In this document: positions 52,655-62,038 of the stretch, in pieces | Layout: every line of letters starts with the position of its first letter | Numbering within the stretch: the first letter of the stretch is position 1 | From: Mesobacillus maritimus | GTDB lineage: Bacteria; Bacillota; Bacilli; Bacillales; Cytobacillaceae | NCBI RefSeq assembly: GCF_019749255.1 | Contig: NZ_JACWFH010000008.1 | Coordinates: 415,937 to 479,936 of the forward strand | Direction of reading: 5' to 3' | Length of the DNA stretch: 64,000 nucleotides | Translations under genes and position numbers: made by a program | Notes under the pieces: generated by a model | What the model was told of the DNA's origin: nothing | The model's input: the letters and a program-made list of their open reading frames with translations, nothing else | The model's database searches: none

Positions 52655-54610
52655 ATGGAAAATATACAGAAACCTGAGAAAATTGACACTTCTATACAAG
52701 AAAAACAGGCATATGTCGAGGAACTATGGAACTCGCGTAAAGAAGGTTGGAATAAAACAAGAGTGCTAATGTTGATCATTTCACTGCTTGCAATCGGAAT
52801 GTCTGTTTTTCATGTATATACGGCCGGCTTTGGGACGTTACCGTCATGGGAGCAAAGAAGTATCCATGTTGTTTGGGCATTGATTCTAATCTTCCTATTG
52901 TTCCCATTTAAAAAGGGCGGAAAGTTTGGAGTAATTGATATCTTATTTGTTCTTATCGCGATGACAGTTGGTGCCTACATCATTTTCGGTGCAGAAGGTA
53001 TTCAAAGTAGACAAGGTAATGTGGGCACTAATGATATGATTTTCGGTACTCTCCTACTTGCCCTAGTACTTGAGGCTACAAGGAGAACAAACGGCTTTTT
53101 CATGATGTTAATTGGATTGTTTTTCCTTGTCTACATTTTCTTTGGTCAATATTTCCCAGGTATACTTGCCCATCCGGGGGCTAGATATGGCAAAATGATT
53201 GACCAAATGTTTAACAGTACATTAGGGATTTTTAGTTCACCGATTTATGTGAGTTCGACGATCCTAGTGCTATTTGTCGTGTTTGGCTCATTTTTAATGA
53301 AATCAGGAGGCGGACAATTTTTCACAAACTTTGCCTTTGGGGCATTAGGGAATAAAACAGGAGGTCCCGCTTTATCATCTGTCGGGGCAAGTGCTCTAGT
53401 ATCAACGATTACTGGAAATGGTGCGGCAAATGCTGCGATTACCGGTTCCTTTACAATTCCTTTAATGAAGAAACTCGGTTATTCTAAGAAATTTTCAGCG
53501 GCCGTTGAAGCAGTAGCGTCGCAGGGTGGCCAAATTATGCCGCCAATTATGGGAGCATCCGTGTTTATTATGGCGGAAGCAACTGGAGTTCCTTATATCA
53601 AACTAGCATTGTATGCACTGATTCCAGCTGTGATTTACTTTTTAATTGCTGGCTTTATGGTTTATTTCCATGCAAAGCGTCTTAAACTTGCTGGCATTCC
53701 AAAGGAGCAGCTTCCTGACCCAATGAAAATTCTTTTAAAACAGGGTTATTTGTTTCTCCCAATCTTAATTATTATTGGCCTAATGATTTATGGTTATAGC
53801 CCTATGAAAGCGGGATTTTACGCAATTCTCTTAACAGTCGCAATTAGTTGGATTCGCAAGTCAACAAGAATGAATTTCTTAGATATCCTAGCGGCTCTTG
53901 AAACAGGTATCCGCGGATCACTTGCGGTTATAGCAGCATGTGCAACAGCAGGGATTATCGTTGGAGCCGTTTCGTTAACTGGTCTGGGCTTGAATTTTTC
54001 TAGGTTCGTGATTGAACTTGCTGGCGGTCAATTGTTTCCACTATTACTTTTGATTGCACTAGCTTCTATTGTGCTCGGAATGGGAATGCCAACTGTTTCC
54101 GCTTATGTCATTCTTTCTGTATTAGGTGTTCCAGCTCTTGTTGATGCAGGTGTTAACCTAATTGCAGCCCATATGTTTGTCTTTTATTTTGGAGTATTGT
54201 CCGGCTTGACGCCTCCCGTTGCAATTACGGCTTATACAACGGCAGGTATTGCAGGCTCCAACCCGAATGCAACTGCACTGTACGCAATTAGGATTGGTGC
54301 AGGAGGGTTTCTTATCCCGTTTATTTTCGTTTATAACCCAGAGCTTTTGCTACAAAGCGAAAATACTTTGGAAATTATCTTAGCTGTTGTGAGTGCTCTA
54401 TTTAGCTGTTTCATCTTCTCGGCTGCGATTGAACGTTATTTGGTCAATGAATTAAACGTAATTCAAAGTATCTTAATGTTTATTGCTGCTGCTGTCCTAG
54501 TTATTCCGGGATTATTTACAGATATTGTTGGACTTGGTCTGTTTATACTCGTGTATTTCTGGCAAAAGCGAGCAGGAATAGAAGCAACAACGAAACAACT
54601 AAATGTTTAA
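52655..54610 (+). CDS. TRAP transporter fused permease (DctQM type)
   Basis: Fused small and large membrane subunits of a tripartite ATP-independent periplasmic transporter, 651 aa with about 16-18 hydrophobic segments. The N-terminal quarter corresponds to DctQ and the rest to DctM, with conserved GNGAANAAITGSFTIP and GMGMPTVSAYVIL stretches. Sodium- or proton-driven uptake of an organic acid is the family role. It is paired with the TAXI binding protein encoded 18 bases downstream. AGGAGGGAAGAG precedes ATG 52655. Confidence 0.95.
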   Translation: MENIQKPEKIDTSIQEKQAYVEELWNSRKEGWNKTRVLMLIISLLAIGMSVFHVYTAGFGTLPSWEQRSIHVVWALILIFLLFPFKKGGKFGVIDILFVLIAMTVGAYIIFGAEGIQSRQGNVGTNDMIFGTLLLALVLEATRRTNGFFMMLIGLFFLVYIFFGQYFPGILAHPGARYGKMIDQMFNSTLGIFSSPIYVSSTILVLFVVFGSFLMKSGGGQFFTNFAFGALGNKTGGPALSSVGASALVSTITGNGAANAAITGSFTIPLMKKLGYSKKFSAAVEAVASQGGQIMPPIMGASVFIMAEATGVPYIKLALYALIPAVIYFLIAGFMVYFHAKRLKLAGIPKEQLPDPMKILLKQGYLFLPILIIIGLMIYGYSPMKAGFYAILLTVAISWIRKSTRMNFLDILAALETGIRGSLAVIAACATAGIIVGAVSLTGLGLNFSRFVIELAGGQLFPLLLLIALASIVLGMGMPTVSAYVILSVLGVPALVDAGVNLIAAHMFVFYFGVLSGLTPPVAITAYTTAGIAGSNPNATALYAIRIGAGGFLIPFIFVYNPELLLQSENTLEIILAVVSALFSCFIFSAAIERYLVNELNVIQSILMFIAAAVLVIPGLFTDIVGLGLFILVYFWQKRAGIEATTKQLNV

Positions 54611-54628
54611 TAACAAGGAGAGATTTTG

Positions 54629-55645
54629 TTGAAAAAATTCAAATTAAGTTTACTATTACTGATTTGTACTACTTTCCTCTTAGCTGCATGCGGTTCCGGT
54701 GGGAATGATGCCGCCTCTGGTGAAGAAGGCAAGTTGGATGCACCGAGTAAGTTTTTGCGCATAGGTTCGGGTCCAATGGGATCTGGATGGTTTCCAATTA
54801 CTACGGTAATGGCGGAAGTCTATATGGATAACTTTAGCGGAGTAAATGCTTCACAAATTGAGGGAGGGTCTACAGCTAACCTTAGATCGTTAGATGTTGG
54901 GGATGTTGAAATAGCACTCAATTATACATCTGACTTCGCAGATGCTATTAAGGGAGAAGGAAGCTTTGATAACAAGATTGATACGGTTTCAGCTGTAGGT
55001 TCCTTGTATCCTGTTTACCAAACCATTGCTACTCTGGAAAAGAATGAGGATATTAATTCAATTGAAGATATAGTCGATAAGCATATCTTTCTTGGACCAA
55101 AGGATGGTGGAGGACCGGTTGCTTTCTGGAGGATGATGGCTGAATACGGAATTGATGAGAAGACAATTGAAAAGGCAGGAGGAAAAATCTCCTATGGTAG
55201 CTATAATGATGGTGCTTCAATGATGGCAGACGGGAATGTCGAAGTTTTCCTTGGCGGGGGTGCACCAGCAATTCCATCTCTACAAGAAATTGAAATGACC
55301 AATCAAGTGAAGGTTCTGCCAATCGATCAGGATAAACTTGAAAGCATTAGTAAAAAGGGATTGGGAATTTCTTTTGATAGTATCCCAGCCGGAACCTATA
55401 AAGGGCAGGACGAGGATATCCCAACTTATACAATGGTAACCATGTTGACCGCACATAATGATTTGGATGAAGAGTATGTATACAATCTAACAAAAGTATT
55501 CTGGGAAAACATGGATTCATTTGAAGCACAAATTCCTGAAAGAGCAAAGCATTTTACCCTCGATACTGTTTTGGACGGGATTGACCCAGAAACATTACAC
55601 CCCGGAGCGAAAAAATATTACGAAGAGCAAGGTGTTTTGAATTAA
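54629..55645 (+). CDS. TAXI-family TRAP solute-binding lipoprotein
   Basis: Extracytoplasmic solute receptor of the TAXI family, about 338 aa. The N-terminus is a lipoprotein signal (basic KKFK, hydrophobic core, LAAC lipobox), so Cys is lipidated and the protein is anchored outside the membrane. GSGPMGSGWFPI is the characteristic ligand-binding start. It delivers the substrate to the fused permease. TTG 54629 is chosen because AAGGAG lies 8 bases upstream; the adjacent TTG at 54626 is an alternative. Ligands of TAXI proteins include glutamate and fatty-acid-like molecules; this one is unknown. Confidence 0.92.
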   Translation: MKKFKLSLLLLICTTFLLAACGSGGNDAASGEEGKLDAPSKFLRIGSGPMGSGWFPITTVMAEVYMDNFSGVNASQIEGGSTANLRSLDVGDVEIALNYTSDFADAIKGEGSFDNKIDTVSAVGSLYPVYQTIATLEKNEDINSIEDIVDKHIFLGPKDGGGPVAFWRMMAEYGIDEKTIEKAGGKISYGSYNDGASMMADGNVEVFLGGGAPAIPSLQEIEMTNQVKVLPIDQDKLESISKKGLGISFDSIPAGTYKGQDEDIPTYTMVTMLTAHNDLDEEYVYNLTKVFWENMDSFEAQIPERAKHFTLDTVLDGIDPETLHPGAKKYYEEQGVLN

Positions 55646-55665
55646 TAAGCAGTGAGGTGAGTGAA

Positions 55666-57288
55666 TTGCAAAATTTAGAAAATCGACCATGGTACAAACA
55701 TTACATTCAGAATGCTGATATTGAAATACCTGAGATTTCTCTTTACTCAATGCTTACAGAGACTGTAAAGACCTATGGTGATAAAACCGCCATCATTTTC
55801 GAGGATGAGAGAATCACCTACCAACAGTTGAAGGAGCAAGTGGATCTTCTAGCTGGAGCATGGATGGAACTAGGTTTAAAAAAAGGGGAACGAATCGGCT
55901 TAATGCTAGCCAATCATCCTGATTATGTAATCAGCTATTATGCAGCGCAGGCACTAGGGATTACCGTGGTTCAAATCAATCCAATGTATACACCTAGAGA
56001 GTTATTGCAAATAGTGAACGATTCAAATGTTTCTTCTATAGTCGGAGATCCTTTGTCAATGAAAACGATTCAGGAAGTAAATAATGTTTATAAGTTTAAG
56101 TATTTAATAGGTTCACAGATTGGAAATTGGGGTGAAGAGGATTTTAAAAATCTTGACAATCTCATCCCTTTTTCTACCCCAATTGAGGCACCAGCAGAAG
56201 TTGATATCCACGACGATATCGCCGTTATTCAATATACCGGCGGAACTTCAGGGAAAATGAAGGGGGCAATGCTGACTCATCAGAATCTTGTCGCGAATGT
56301 GGTTCAGAGTTACTCGATGTATGGAGAGAACATGGTCAAAGGTCAAGAAACGGTACTGACCGCAACCCCTTTATATCATGTGTATGCGATGACAAGTGCA
56401 ATGAATCTTGGAATCTTCATTGGTGCAGAAATTCTTTTGTTCCGAAAGTTTGACGTTACGGATGTGTTAGAAAAGATAAAAAAATATCAGCCGACTTTTT
56501 TTCCAGGGGTTCCGCGAATGTATATTTCATTTGTGAATCACCCGGATATTGAAAAGTACGACTTGAACTGTTTGAAGACTTGTTCCTCTGGTTCAGCCCC
56601 ACTACCAATAGAGGTCATCAAGAGATTTGAAAAGCTGACAGGGGCGACGATTGGGGAAGGCTTTGGTCTATCTGAAGCCTCCCCCTCCACCCATCGTAAT
56701 CCTCCTTTTGGAATTAGAAAAGTGGGGAGTATTGGTATCCCGATGCCACTAACAGACTGTAGGATTGTTGATGATGCTGGCAATGAACTAGGAACAAAAT
56801 CAGTCGGTGAACTATTACTTAAAGGCCCTCAGATTATGAAAGGATATTGGGGGAATCCAGAAGAAACCGCCAAAACCCTTCAAGATGGCTGGCTACACAC
56901 AGGTGACCTAGCGATGATGGATGATGATGGATACTTTTACATTGTTGGTCGGAAAAAGGAAATGATTATTGTCGGTGGCTTTAATATTTACCCGCAAGAA
57001 ATTGAAGGTGTGTTATATGAATACCCTGATATTCAGGAGGCCGCAGTCGTTGGAATTCCACATGAAGAACATGGGGAGTTGGTCAAGGCATACGTTGTCC
57101 CAAAGGATGGAGTCCAGATTGACCTTGAGGAATTAAAAGGCTATTGCTATACAAAATTAACACCCTATAAAGTTCCGAAAGTGATAGAAATCAGGGAGAA
57201 GCTCCCGAGGAATACGGTCGGTAAGTTATTAAAGAGACTGTTAGTGAAGGAAGAGCTTGAGAAAGGTGAGAAGAATGATGCCAGTTGA
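55666..57288 (+). CDS. Acyl-CoA ligase (AMP-binding)
   Basis: Class I adenylate-forming ligase of about 540 aa that activates a carboxylic acid with ATP and CoA. The P-loop is YTGGTSGKMKGA (about residue 180). GEGFGLSEASP, the hinge GDLAMMDDDGY and the C-terminal Lys in PRNTVGKLLKR complete the signature. In the operon it probably activates the acid imported by the TRAP system. TTG 55666 has GAGGTGA 5 bases before it; GTG 55657 overlaps this site. It overlaps the next gene by 14 bases. Confidence 0.93.
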   Translation: MQNLENRPWYKHYIQNADIEIPEISLYSMLTETVKTYGDKTAIIFEDERITYQQLKEQVDLLAGAWMELGLKKGERIGLMLANHPDYVISYYAAQALGITVVQINPMYTPRELLQIVNDSNVSSIVGDPLSMKTIQEVNNVYKFKYLIGSQIGNWGEEDFKNLDNLIPFSTPIEAPAEVDIHDDIAVIQYTGGTSGKMKGAMLTHQNLVANVVQSYSMYGENMVKGQETVLTATPLYHVYAMTSAMNLGIFIGAEILLFRKFDVTDVLEKIKKYQPTFFPGVPRMYISFVNHPDIEKYDLNCLKTCSSGSAPLPIEVIKRFEKLTGATIGEGFGLSEASPSTHRNPPFGIRKVGSIGIPMPLTDCRIVDDAGNELGTKSVGELLLKGPQIMKGYWGNPEETAKTLQDGWLHTGDLAMMDDDGYFYIVGRKKEMIIVGGFNIYPQEIEGVLYEYPDIQEAAVVGIPHEEHGELVKAYVVPKDGVQIDLEELKGYCYTKLTPYKVPKVIEIREKLPRNTVGKLLKRLLVKEELEKGEKNDAS

Positions 57289-58159
57289 AAACATAAATAA
57301 AGTGGCCGTAATTGGAGCTGGTACAATGGGAGCTCAAATTGCAATGGTTTGTGCGTTGGCAGAATATCAAGTGGTTCTGCAGGATGTAAGCCCCGAAAGT
57401 CTTGAAAAAGGCAGAGGAATCCTAGAAGAACAAATGGGAAAAAGGGTGAAAAAAGGAAGGTTAACTGCGGAAGAAGTAGAGGTGGCCTTTAATAGAATAG
57501 TCTTCACTACTTCATTAAATGATTTGTACGATACCGATATCGTCATTGAAGCGATTGTTGAAAAGGTTGATATAAAGAGAGAACTATTTACAAAACTGGA
57601 TCAAATCACACCAGCACACGCAATTTTGGCAACAAATAGTTCAACCATCGTAAGCTCTAAGCTTGCCGATGCAACGAACAGACCTGATAAGGTATGCAAT
57701 ATTCATTTCTTTAACCCAGCACTTGTAATGGAGCTTGTCGAAGTCGTTCGCGGACCACATACATCAGAAGAAACAGCTGAAACCGCTATGGCGTTCGTGA
57801 AATCGATCAATAAATATCCTGTGCTTTTAAACAAGGAAATATCGGGTTTTGTCGCAAATAGAATTCTTGGAAAACTAATGGATGAAGCGGTCTACCTGCT
57901 TGAAAACGGAATTGCCAGTCATGAAGATATTGACATTGTATGTAAAAAAGCACTGAATCACCCAATTGGACCATTTGCTTTAATGGATTTGACTGGCATT
58001 GATGTCAATTATCTTGTTCGTATGCAGCGTTACCAAGAATCCGGAGATGAAAAAGATAAACCGGCGAAGGTTGTTCAAGAAAAGGTTGAAAAAGGCGAAC
58101 TTGGCAGAAAGACTGGAAAAGGATTCTATACGTACGAATCTACACCAGCAAAAGTTTAG
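57275..58159 (+). CDS. 3-hydroxyacyl-CoA dehydrogenase (first copy)
   Basis: NAD-dependent 3-hydroxyacyl-CoA (3-hydroxybutyryl-CoA) dehydrogenase of 294 aa. The Rossmann motif GAGTMGAQIA starts the protein, and the catalytic His and Glu lie in HFFNPALVMELVE. It oxidises the hydroxyl group formed by the enoyl-CoA hydratase. ATG 57275 (or 57278) follows AAAGGTGAG and lies inside the end of the ligase gene, so translation is coupled. A second paralog is at 60000. Confidence 0.92.
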   Translation: MMPVENINKVAVIGAGTMGAQIAMVCALAEYQVVLQDVSPESLEKGRGILEEQMGKRVKKGRLTAEEVEVAFNRIVFTTSLNDLYDTDIVIEAIVEKVDIKRELFTKLDQITPAHAILATNSSTIVSSKLADATNRPDKVCNIHFFNPALVMELVEVVRGPHTSEETAETAMAFVKSINKYPVLLNKEISGFVANRILGKLMDEAVYLLENGIASHEDIDIVCKKALNHPIGPFALMDLTGIDVNYLVRMQRYQESGDEKDKPAKVVQEKVEKGELGRKTGKGFYTYESTPAKV

Positions 58160-58171
58160 GAGGGAAAAAGG

Positions 58172-58945
58172 ATGAATATTTTTGTTTTATTAAAAAGAAC
58201 ATTTGATACAGAAGAAAAAATTACGATTGCGAAAGGTGCAATTAATGAAGAGGGCGCTGAATTCATTATTAATCCTTATGACGAATATGCAGTCGAAGAA
58301 GCGATTCAATTACGCGATAACCATGGCGGTGAAGTAACAGTTGTAACAGTTGGCAATGAAGAAGCAGAAAAACAGTTGCGCACAGCTTTAGCGATGGGCG
58401 CAGACAAAGCGGTATTAATCAATACAGAAGATGATCTCGAATCAGGAGACCAATTTACAACAGCCAAAATTTTAGCACAATACTTAGAGGACAAAGAAGC
58501 AGATATTATTCTCGCTGGAAACGTAGCGATTGATAGTGGAAGTGGTCAGGTTGGCCCACGTGTTGCAGATTTACTGGATATTCCTTACGTAACAACAATT
58601 ACAAAACTTGAAATCTCAGGTGAAACTGTAACTGTTGTCCGTGATGTCGAAGGAGACTCTGAAACGATTGAAACAAAACTTCCAGTTTTAGTGACAGCGC
58701 AGCAAGGGTTAAATGAACCACGTTATCCTTCTCTACCAGGAATTATGAAGGCAAAAAAGAAACCGCTTGAAGAGTTAGAACTAGATGACTTGGATCTTGA
58801 TGAAGACGAAGTTGAAGCAAAAACAAAGGTAGTAGAAATCTTCCTGCCGCAAACAAAAGAAGCTGGACGGGTCCTAGAAGGGGAACTAGATGCACAAGTT
58901 AAAGAGCTAGTGAGCCTGCTCCATAAAGAAGCAAAAGTAATATAA
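58172..58945 (+). CDS. etfB: Electron transfer flavoprotein, beta subunit
   Basis: ETF beta subunit of 257 aa that takes electrons from acyl-CoA dehydrogenases. Hallmarks are the VVTVGNEEAEKQLRTALAMGADKAVLI region (quoted in part: AMGADKAVLI, about 72-81) and the AMP-binding AGNVAIDSGSGQVGP. It lies 12 bases after the dehydrogenase gene and 15 before etfA. AGGAGGG precedes the ATG. Together with EtfA it should pass electrons to ETF:quinone oxidoreductase. Confidence 0.96.
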   Translation: MNIFVLLKRTFDTEEKITIAKGAINEEGAEFIINPYDEYAVEEAIQLRDNHGGEVTVVTVGNEEAEKQLRTALAMGADKAVLINTEDDLESGDQFTTAKILAQYLEDKEADIILAGNVAIDSGSGQVGPRVADLLDIPYVTTITKLEISGETVTVVRDVEGDSETIETKLPVLVTAQQGLNEPRYPSLPGIMKAKKKPLEELELDDLDLDEDEVEAKTKVVEIFLPQTKEAGRVLEGELDAQVKELVSLLHKEAKVI

Positions 58946-58960
58946 AGGGGGAATATAGAG

Positions 58961-59938
58961 ATGGGAAAAAAAGTAACGGTTTTAGGTGAAGTTCGTGATG
59001 GAGCTCTAAGGAATGTATCTTTCGAGGGAGTGGCCGCAGCAAGAAAAATCGCTGAGGATGGAGAAGTTGTTGCTGTCCTTCTTGGATCTTCCGTTAAGGA
59101 TTTAGTCCAAGAAATGATTGTTGCAGGTGCCGACCGAGCTGTTGTTGTTGAAGATGAGAAATTAGCAGGTTATACATCAGACGGCTATGCACAAGCTTTC
59201 TTAGCAGTCGTGGAAAAAGAAACTCCTGATGCCATTATTGTTGGCCATACAGCATTAGGGAAAGATTTATCTCCGAAAATTGCTAGCAAACTTAATTGCG
59301 GATTAGTATCAGATGCAGTCGGTGTTGAGGTAGAAGGAGGGAATGTTGTCTTTACCCGTCCAATCTATTCAGGGAAAGCGTTTGAAAAGAAGATTGTCAC
59401 GGATGGAGTCATTTTTGCAAGTATACGTCCGAATAATATCCCACCGCTTGAACGGGATGCTTCACGTACAGGAGAAGTTACCGAGGTTTCTGCGGAAATT
59501 AAAGATTTAAGAACGATTGTGCGTGAGGTCGCGAAAAAAGCAACTCAAGGAGTAGACCTGTCAGAGGCGAAGGTAATTGTCGCTGGAGGACGTGGAGTGA
59601 AAAGTGAGGATGGGTTTGAACCACTTCAGGAACTTGCTGATTTGTTAGGCGGAGCTGTTGGTGCGTCTCGCGGAGCATGTGATGCTGAGTATTGTGATTA
59701 TTCCCTACAAATTGGTCAAACAGGGAAGGTCGTTACACCAGATTTATATATTGCTTGTGGTATTTCGGGAGCAATTCAGCATCTTGCTGGTATGTCAAAC
59801 TCAAAAGTGATCGTTGCGATTAATAAAGATCCAGAGGCGAATATTTTTAAAGTTGCCGATTACGGTATTGTCGGAGATTTATTTGAAGTTGTTCCGCTGC
59901 TAGTGGAAGAGTTTAAAAGTTTACTAGTAGAGGCCTAA
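58961..59938 (+). CDS. etfA: Electron transfer flavoprotein, alpha subunit
   Basis: ETF alpha subunit of 325 aa. The C-terminal FAD domain shows VGASRGACDAEY (Arg contact), QIGQTGKVVTPDLYIACGIS and the late AINKDPEANIFKVADYGIVG, all typical. It forms a heterodimer with EtfB that serves the operon's dehydrogenases. AAAGGGGGA precedes ATG 58961. A hairpin follows before the next gene. Confidence 0.97.
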   Translation: MGKKVTVLGEVRDGALRNVSFEGVAAARKIAEDGEVVAVLLGSSVKDLVQEMIVAGADRAVVVEDEKLAGYTSDGYAQAFLAVVEKETPDAIIVGHTALGKDLSPKIASKLNCGLVSDAVGVEVEGGNVVFTRPIYSGKAFEKKIVTDGVIFASIRPNNIPPLERDASRTGEVTEVSAEIKDLRTIVREVAKKATQGVDLSEAKVIVAGGRGVKSEDGFEPLQELADLLGGAVGASRGACDAEYCDYSLQIGQTGKVVTPDLYIACGISGAIQHLAGMSNSKVIVAINKDPEANIFKVADYGIVGDLFEVVPLLVEEFKSLLVEA

Positions 59939-59945
59939 GAGAAGG

Positions 59946-59970
59946 AGTCCCCGTTTTAAATACGGGGGCT
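59946..59970 (+). terminator. GC-rich hairpin between etfA and the next gene
   Basis: AGTCCCCGT (59946-59954) pairs with ACGGGGGCT (59962-59970, one G-U). The T-run is poor, so it more likely attenuates or protects the RNA than fully terminates it. Confidence 0.55.
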
Positions 59971-59999
59971 TAATTCCTTTTCAAAGAAAGGAGACTCGT

Positions 60000-60845
60000 A
60001 TGAAAAAGGTAAGTGTTATTGGTTCAGGGACGATGGGAAGAGGAATCGCTTATACTTGTGCGACAGCAGGATTCATAACGGTTGTTCAAGATATTTCTGA
60101 AAGCTCATTAGAGACCTGCCAAATTTATATTGATAAACAGCTTAATCGATCAGTTGAAAAAGGGCTCATGTCAAATGAGGAAGCTGATACGGCTAGAGAA
60201 CGAATTCAATATACGACAAGTATTGAAGAAGCTGTGAGAGAGACAGATTTAGTTATTGAAGCAGTATTAGAGTTAATGGATTTAAAAATTGAGATTTTCA
60301 AACAGCTAGATCGGTTTGCTCCACCACATGCGATACTAGCAACAAATACTTCAACAATGAGCCCAACAGAGATTGCTGCCCAAACGAGTAGACCAGAACG
60401 ATGCATTGCGCTACATTTCTTCAATCCAGTTCCAAAGATGAAATTAATTGAAGTCATTTGCGGTCTTGAAACCTCAGAAGAAACGATTCAAGAGAGCTTT
60501 GCGTTTGGGAAGGCACTTGGAAAAGAATGTGTAAGGATCAACGAATATCCCGGGTTTGCTGTAAGCAGAATGAATTGCTTAATCGGAAATGAAGCAATGA
60601 ATATGGTGATGGAAGGTGTCGGGAGTGTTGAAGACATCGATAAATCTATGAAGCTAGGATTAAATCATCCAATGGGACCGTTAGAACTAGCTGATTTAGT
60701 CGGATTAGATACTCGACTCCGTAATATGGAATACCTTCATAAAACATTGGGAGAAAAGTACCGGCCTTGTCCCATTCTTGTTAAGTATGTAAAAGCAGGA
60801 TGGCTTGGGAAAAAGAGCGGCAGAGGATTTTACAACTACAATTGA
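60000..60845 (+). CDS. 3-hydroxyacyl-CoA dehydrogenase (second copy)
   Basis: NAD-dependent 3-hydroxyacyl-CoA dehydrogenase of 281 aa with GSGTMGRGIAYTCATAG at the N-terminus and His/Glu in HFFNPVPKMKLIEVI. It differs from the first copy at 57275, so the two may handle different chain lengths or branches. GAAAGGAGA precedes ATG 60000. The stop is 14 bases before the next acyl-CoA dehydrogenase gene. Confidence 0.93.
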   Translation: MKKVSVIGSGTMGRGIAYTCATAGFITVVQDISESSLETCQIYIDKQLNRSVEKGLMSNEEADTARERIQYTTSIEEAVRETDLVIEAVLELMDLKIEIFKQLDRFAPPHAILATNTSTMSPTEIAAQTSRPERCIALHFFNPVPKMKLIEVICGLETSEETIQESFAFGKALGKECVRINEYPGFAVSRMNCLIGNEAMNMVMEGVGSVEDIDKSMKLGLNHPMGPLELADLVGLDTRLRNMEYLHKTLGEKYRPCPILVKYVKAGWLGKKSGRGFYNYN

Positions 60846-60859
60846 TGGGGGAATGCAAA

Positions 60860-62014
60860 ATGGATTTTCAATTAGACGAGGATATTCAATTTTTGAAAAA
60901 GGGTGTCCGTGACTTTGTTCAAACTGAAGTGGAAGCGGTTGCGATGCAAATTGAAGAGGAGAACAAAATTCCTCAAAAAATAATTGATATGTCTAAAGAG
61001 ATGGGGTTATTTGGTTTAAGTATCCCTGAGGAGTACGGTGGATTAGGGATTGGAATGGTCGGGAAATGTGCGCTCTATGAAGAAATTGGTGCAACCCATA
61101 ATGGTTACACGACATTAATTGGAGCACACACAGGAATTGGAACAGTTGGCATTGTTGAGATGGGGAACGAAGCACAAAAGCAGAAGTACCTCCCAGCTAT
61201 GGCTGCCGGGGAAAAGATTGGAGCCTTTGCTTTAACGGAACCAGCAGCAGGATCCAATGCAACGAACTTGAAAACAACTGCTGTGAAAAAAGGCGATAAA
61301 TATATTTTAAACGGAACGAAGCATTATATTACGAATGCAACCGAAGCTGATGTTTTTACAGTAATGGCTGTAACAGATTCGTCTAAGGGCTCAAAGGGGA
61401 TTACTTCTTTTATAATAGAAAAAGATTTTCCGGGTTTTCAAGTCGGTGCAGTTGAGCGAAAAATGGGTTTAAGAGGATCTCACTCAGCAGAAGTAATTTT
61501 GGAAGATTGTGAGGTTCCAGTTGAGAACGTTCTCGGTGTTGAGGGACAAGGCTATGTGAATGCCCTTAAAATATTGGCAAATGGACGCGCAGGCTTGGCA
61601 GCAAGAAATTTGGGTTCATGCCAAAAATTGTTAGATATGTCGGCTACCTATGCAAACGAAAGAGTACAGTTTGGTGTCCCAATCATTGACCATCAAGCAG
61701 TTGGTCATATGCTTGCGGAAATGGCAATGGAAATAGAGGCGCTTCGCTCATTTACTTACCGTGTTGCTTGGATGGTGGACCAAGGAATGAAGGTCATCAA
61801 GGAGGCAGCGATGTTAAAACTTTATGGTTCTGAAGTTTATAATCGCGTTGCCGATAAGGCTGTTCAGGTGCACGGAGGTATTGGTTATATCGCTGATTAT
61901 CCAATTGAGCGTTTTTTCAGAGATGCACGGATTACGAGAATTTACGAAGGTACGTCCGAGATTCAAAAGAATATTATTGCTGGTCAATTAAAAAAGGAAT
62001 ATAAATTAGACTAA
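60860..62014 (+). CDS. Acyl-CoA dehydrogenase (operon paralog)
   Basis: Acyl-CoA dehydrogenase of 384 aa. GAFALTEPAAGSNATNL is the FAD/substrate segment and RIYEGTSEIQKN holds the catalytic Glu. It is clearly a paralog of the dehydrogenase at 51313 (same length and shared motifs throughout). ATG 60860 follows GATGGGGGAA; an upstream frame from 60800 would overlap the end of the previous gene by 46 bases and is less likely. It uses the EtfBA pair encoded upstream. Confidence 0.95.
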   Translation: MDFQLDEDIQFLKKGVRDFVQTEVEAVAMQIEEENKIPQKIIDMSKEMGLFGLSIPEEYGGLGIGMVGKCALYEEIGATHNGYTTLIGAHTGIGTVGIVEMGNEAQKQKYLPAMAAGEKIGAFALTEPAAGSNATNLKTTAVKKGDKYILNGTKHYITNATEADVFTVMAVTDSSKGSKGITSFIIEKDFPGFQVGAVERKMGLRGSHSAEVILEDCEVPVENVLGVEGQGYVNALKILANGRAGLAARNLGSCQKLLDMSATYANERVQFGVPIIDHQAVGHMLAEMAMEIEALRSFTYRVAWMVDQGMKVIKEAAMLKLYGSEVYNRVADKAVQVHGGIGYIADYPIERFFRDARITRIYEGTSEIQKNIIAGQLKKEYKLD

Positions 62015-62038
62015 ACGTCTGGAGGGGGAGTAGGAATT

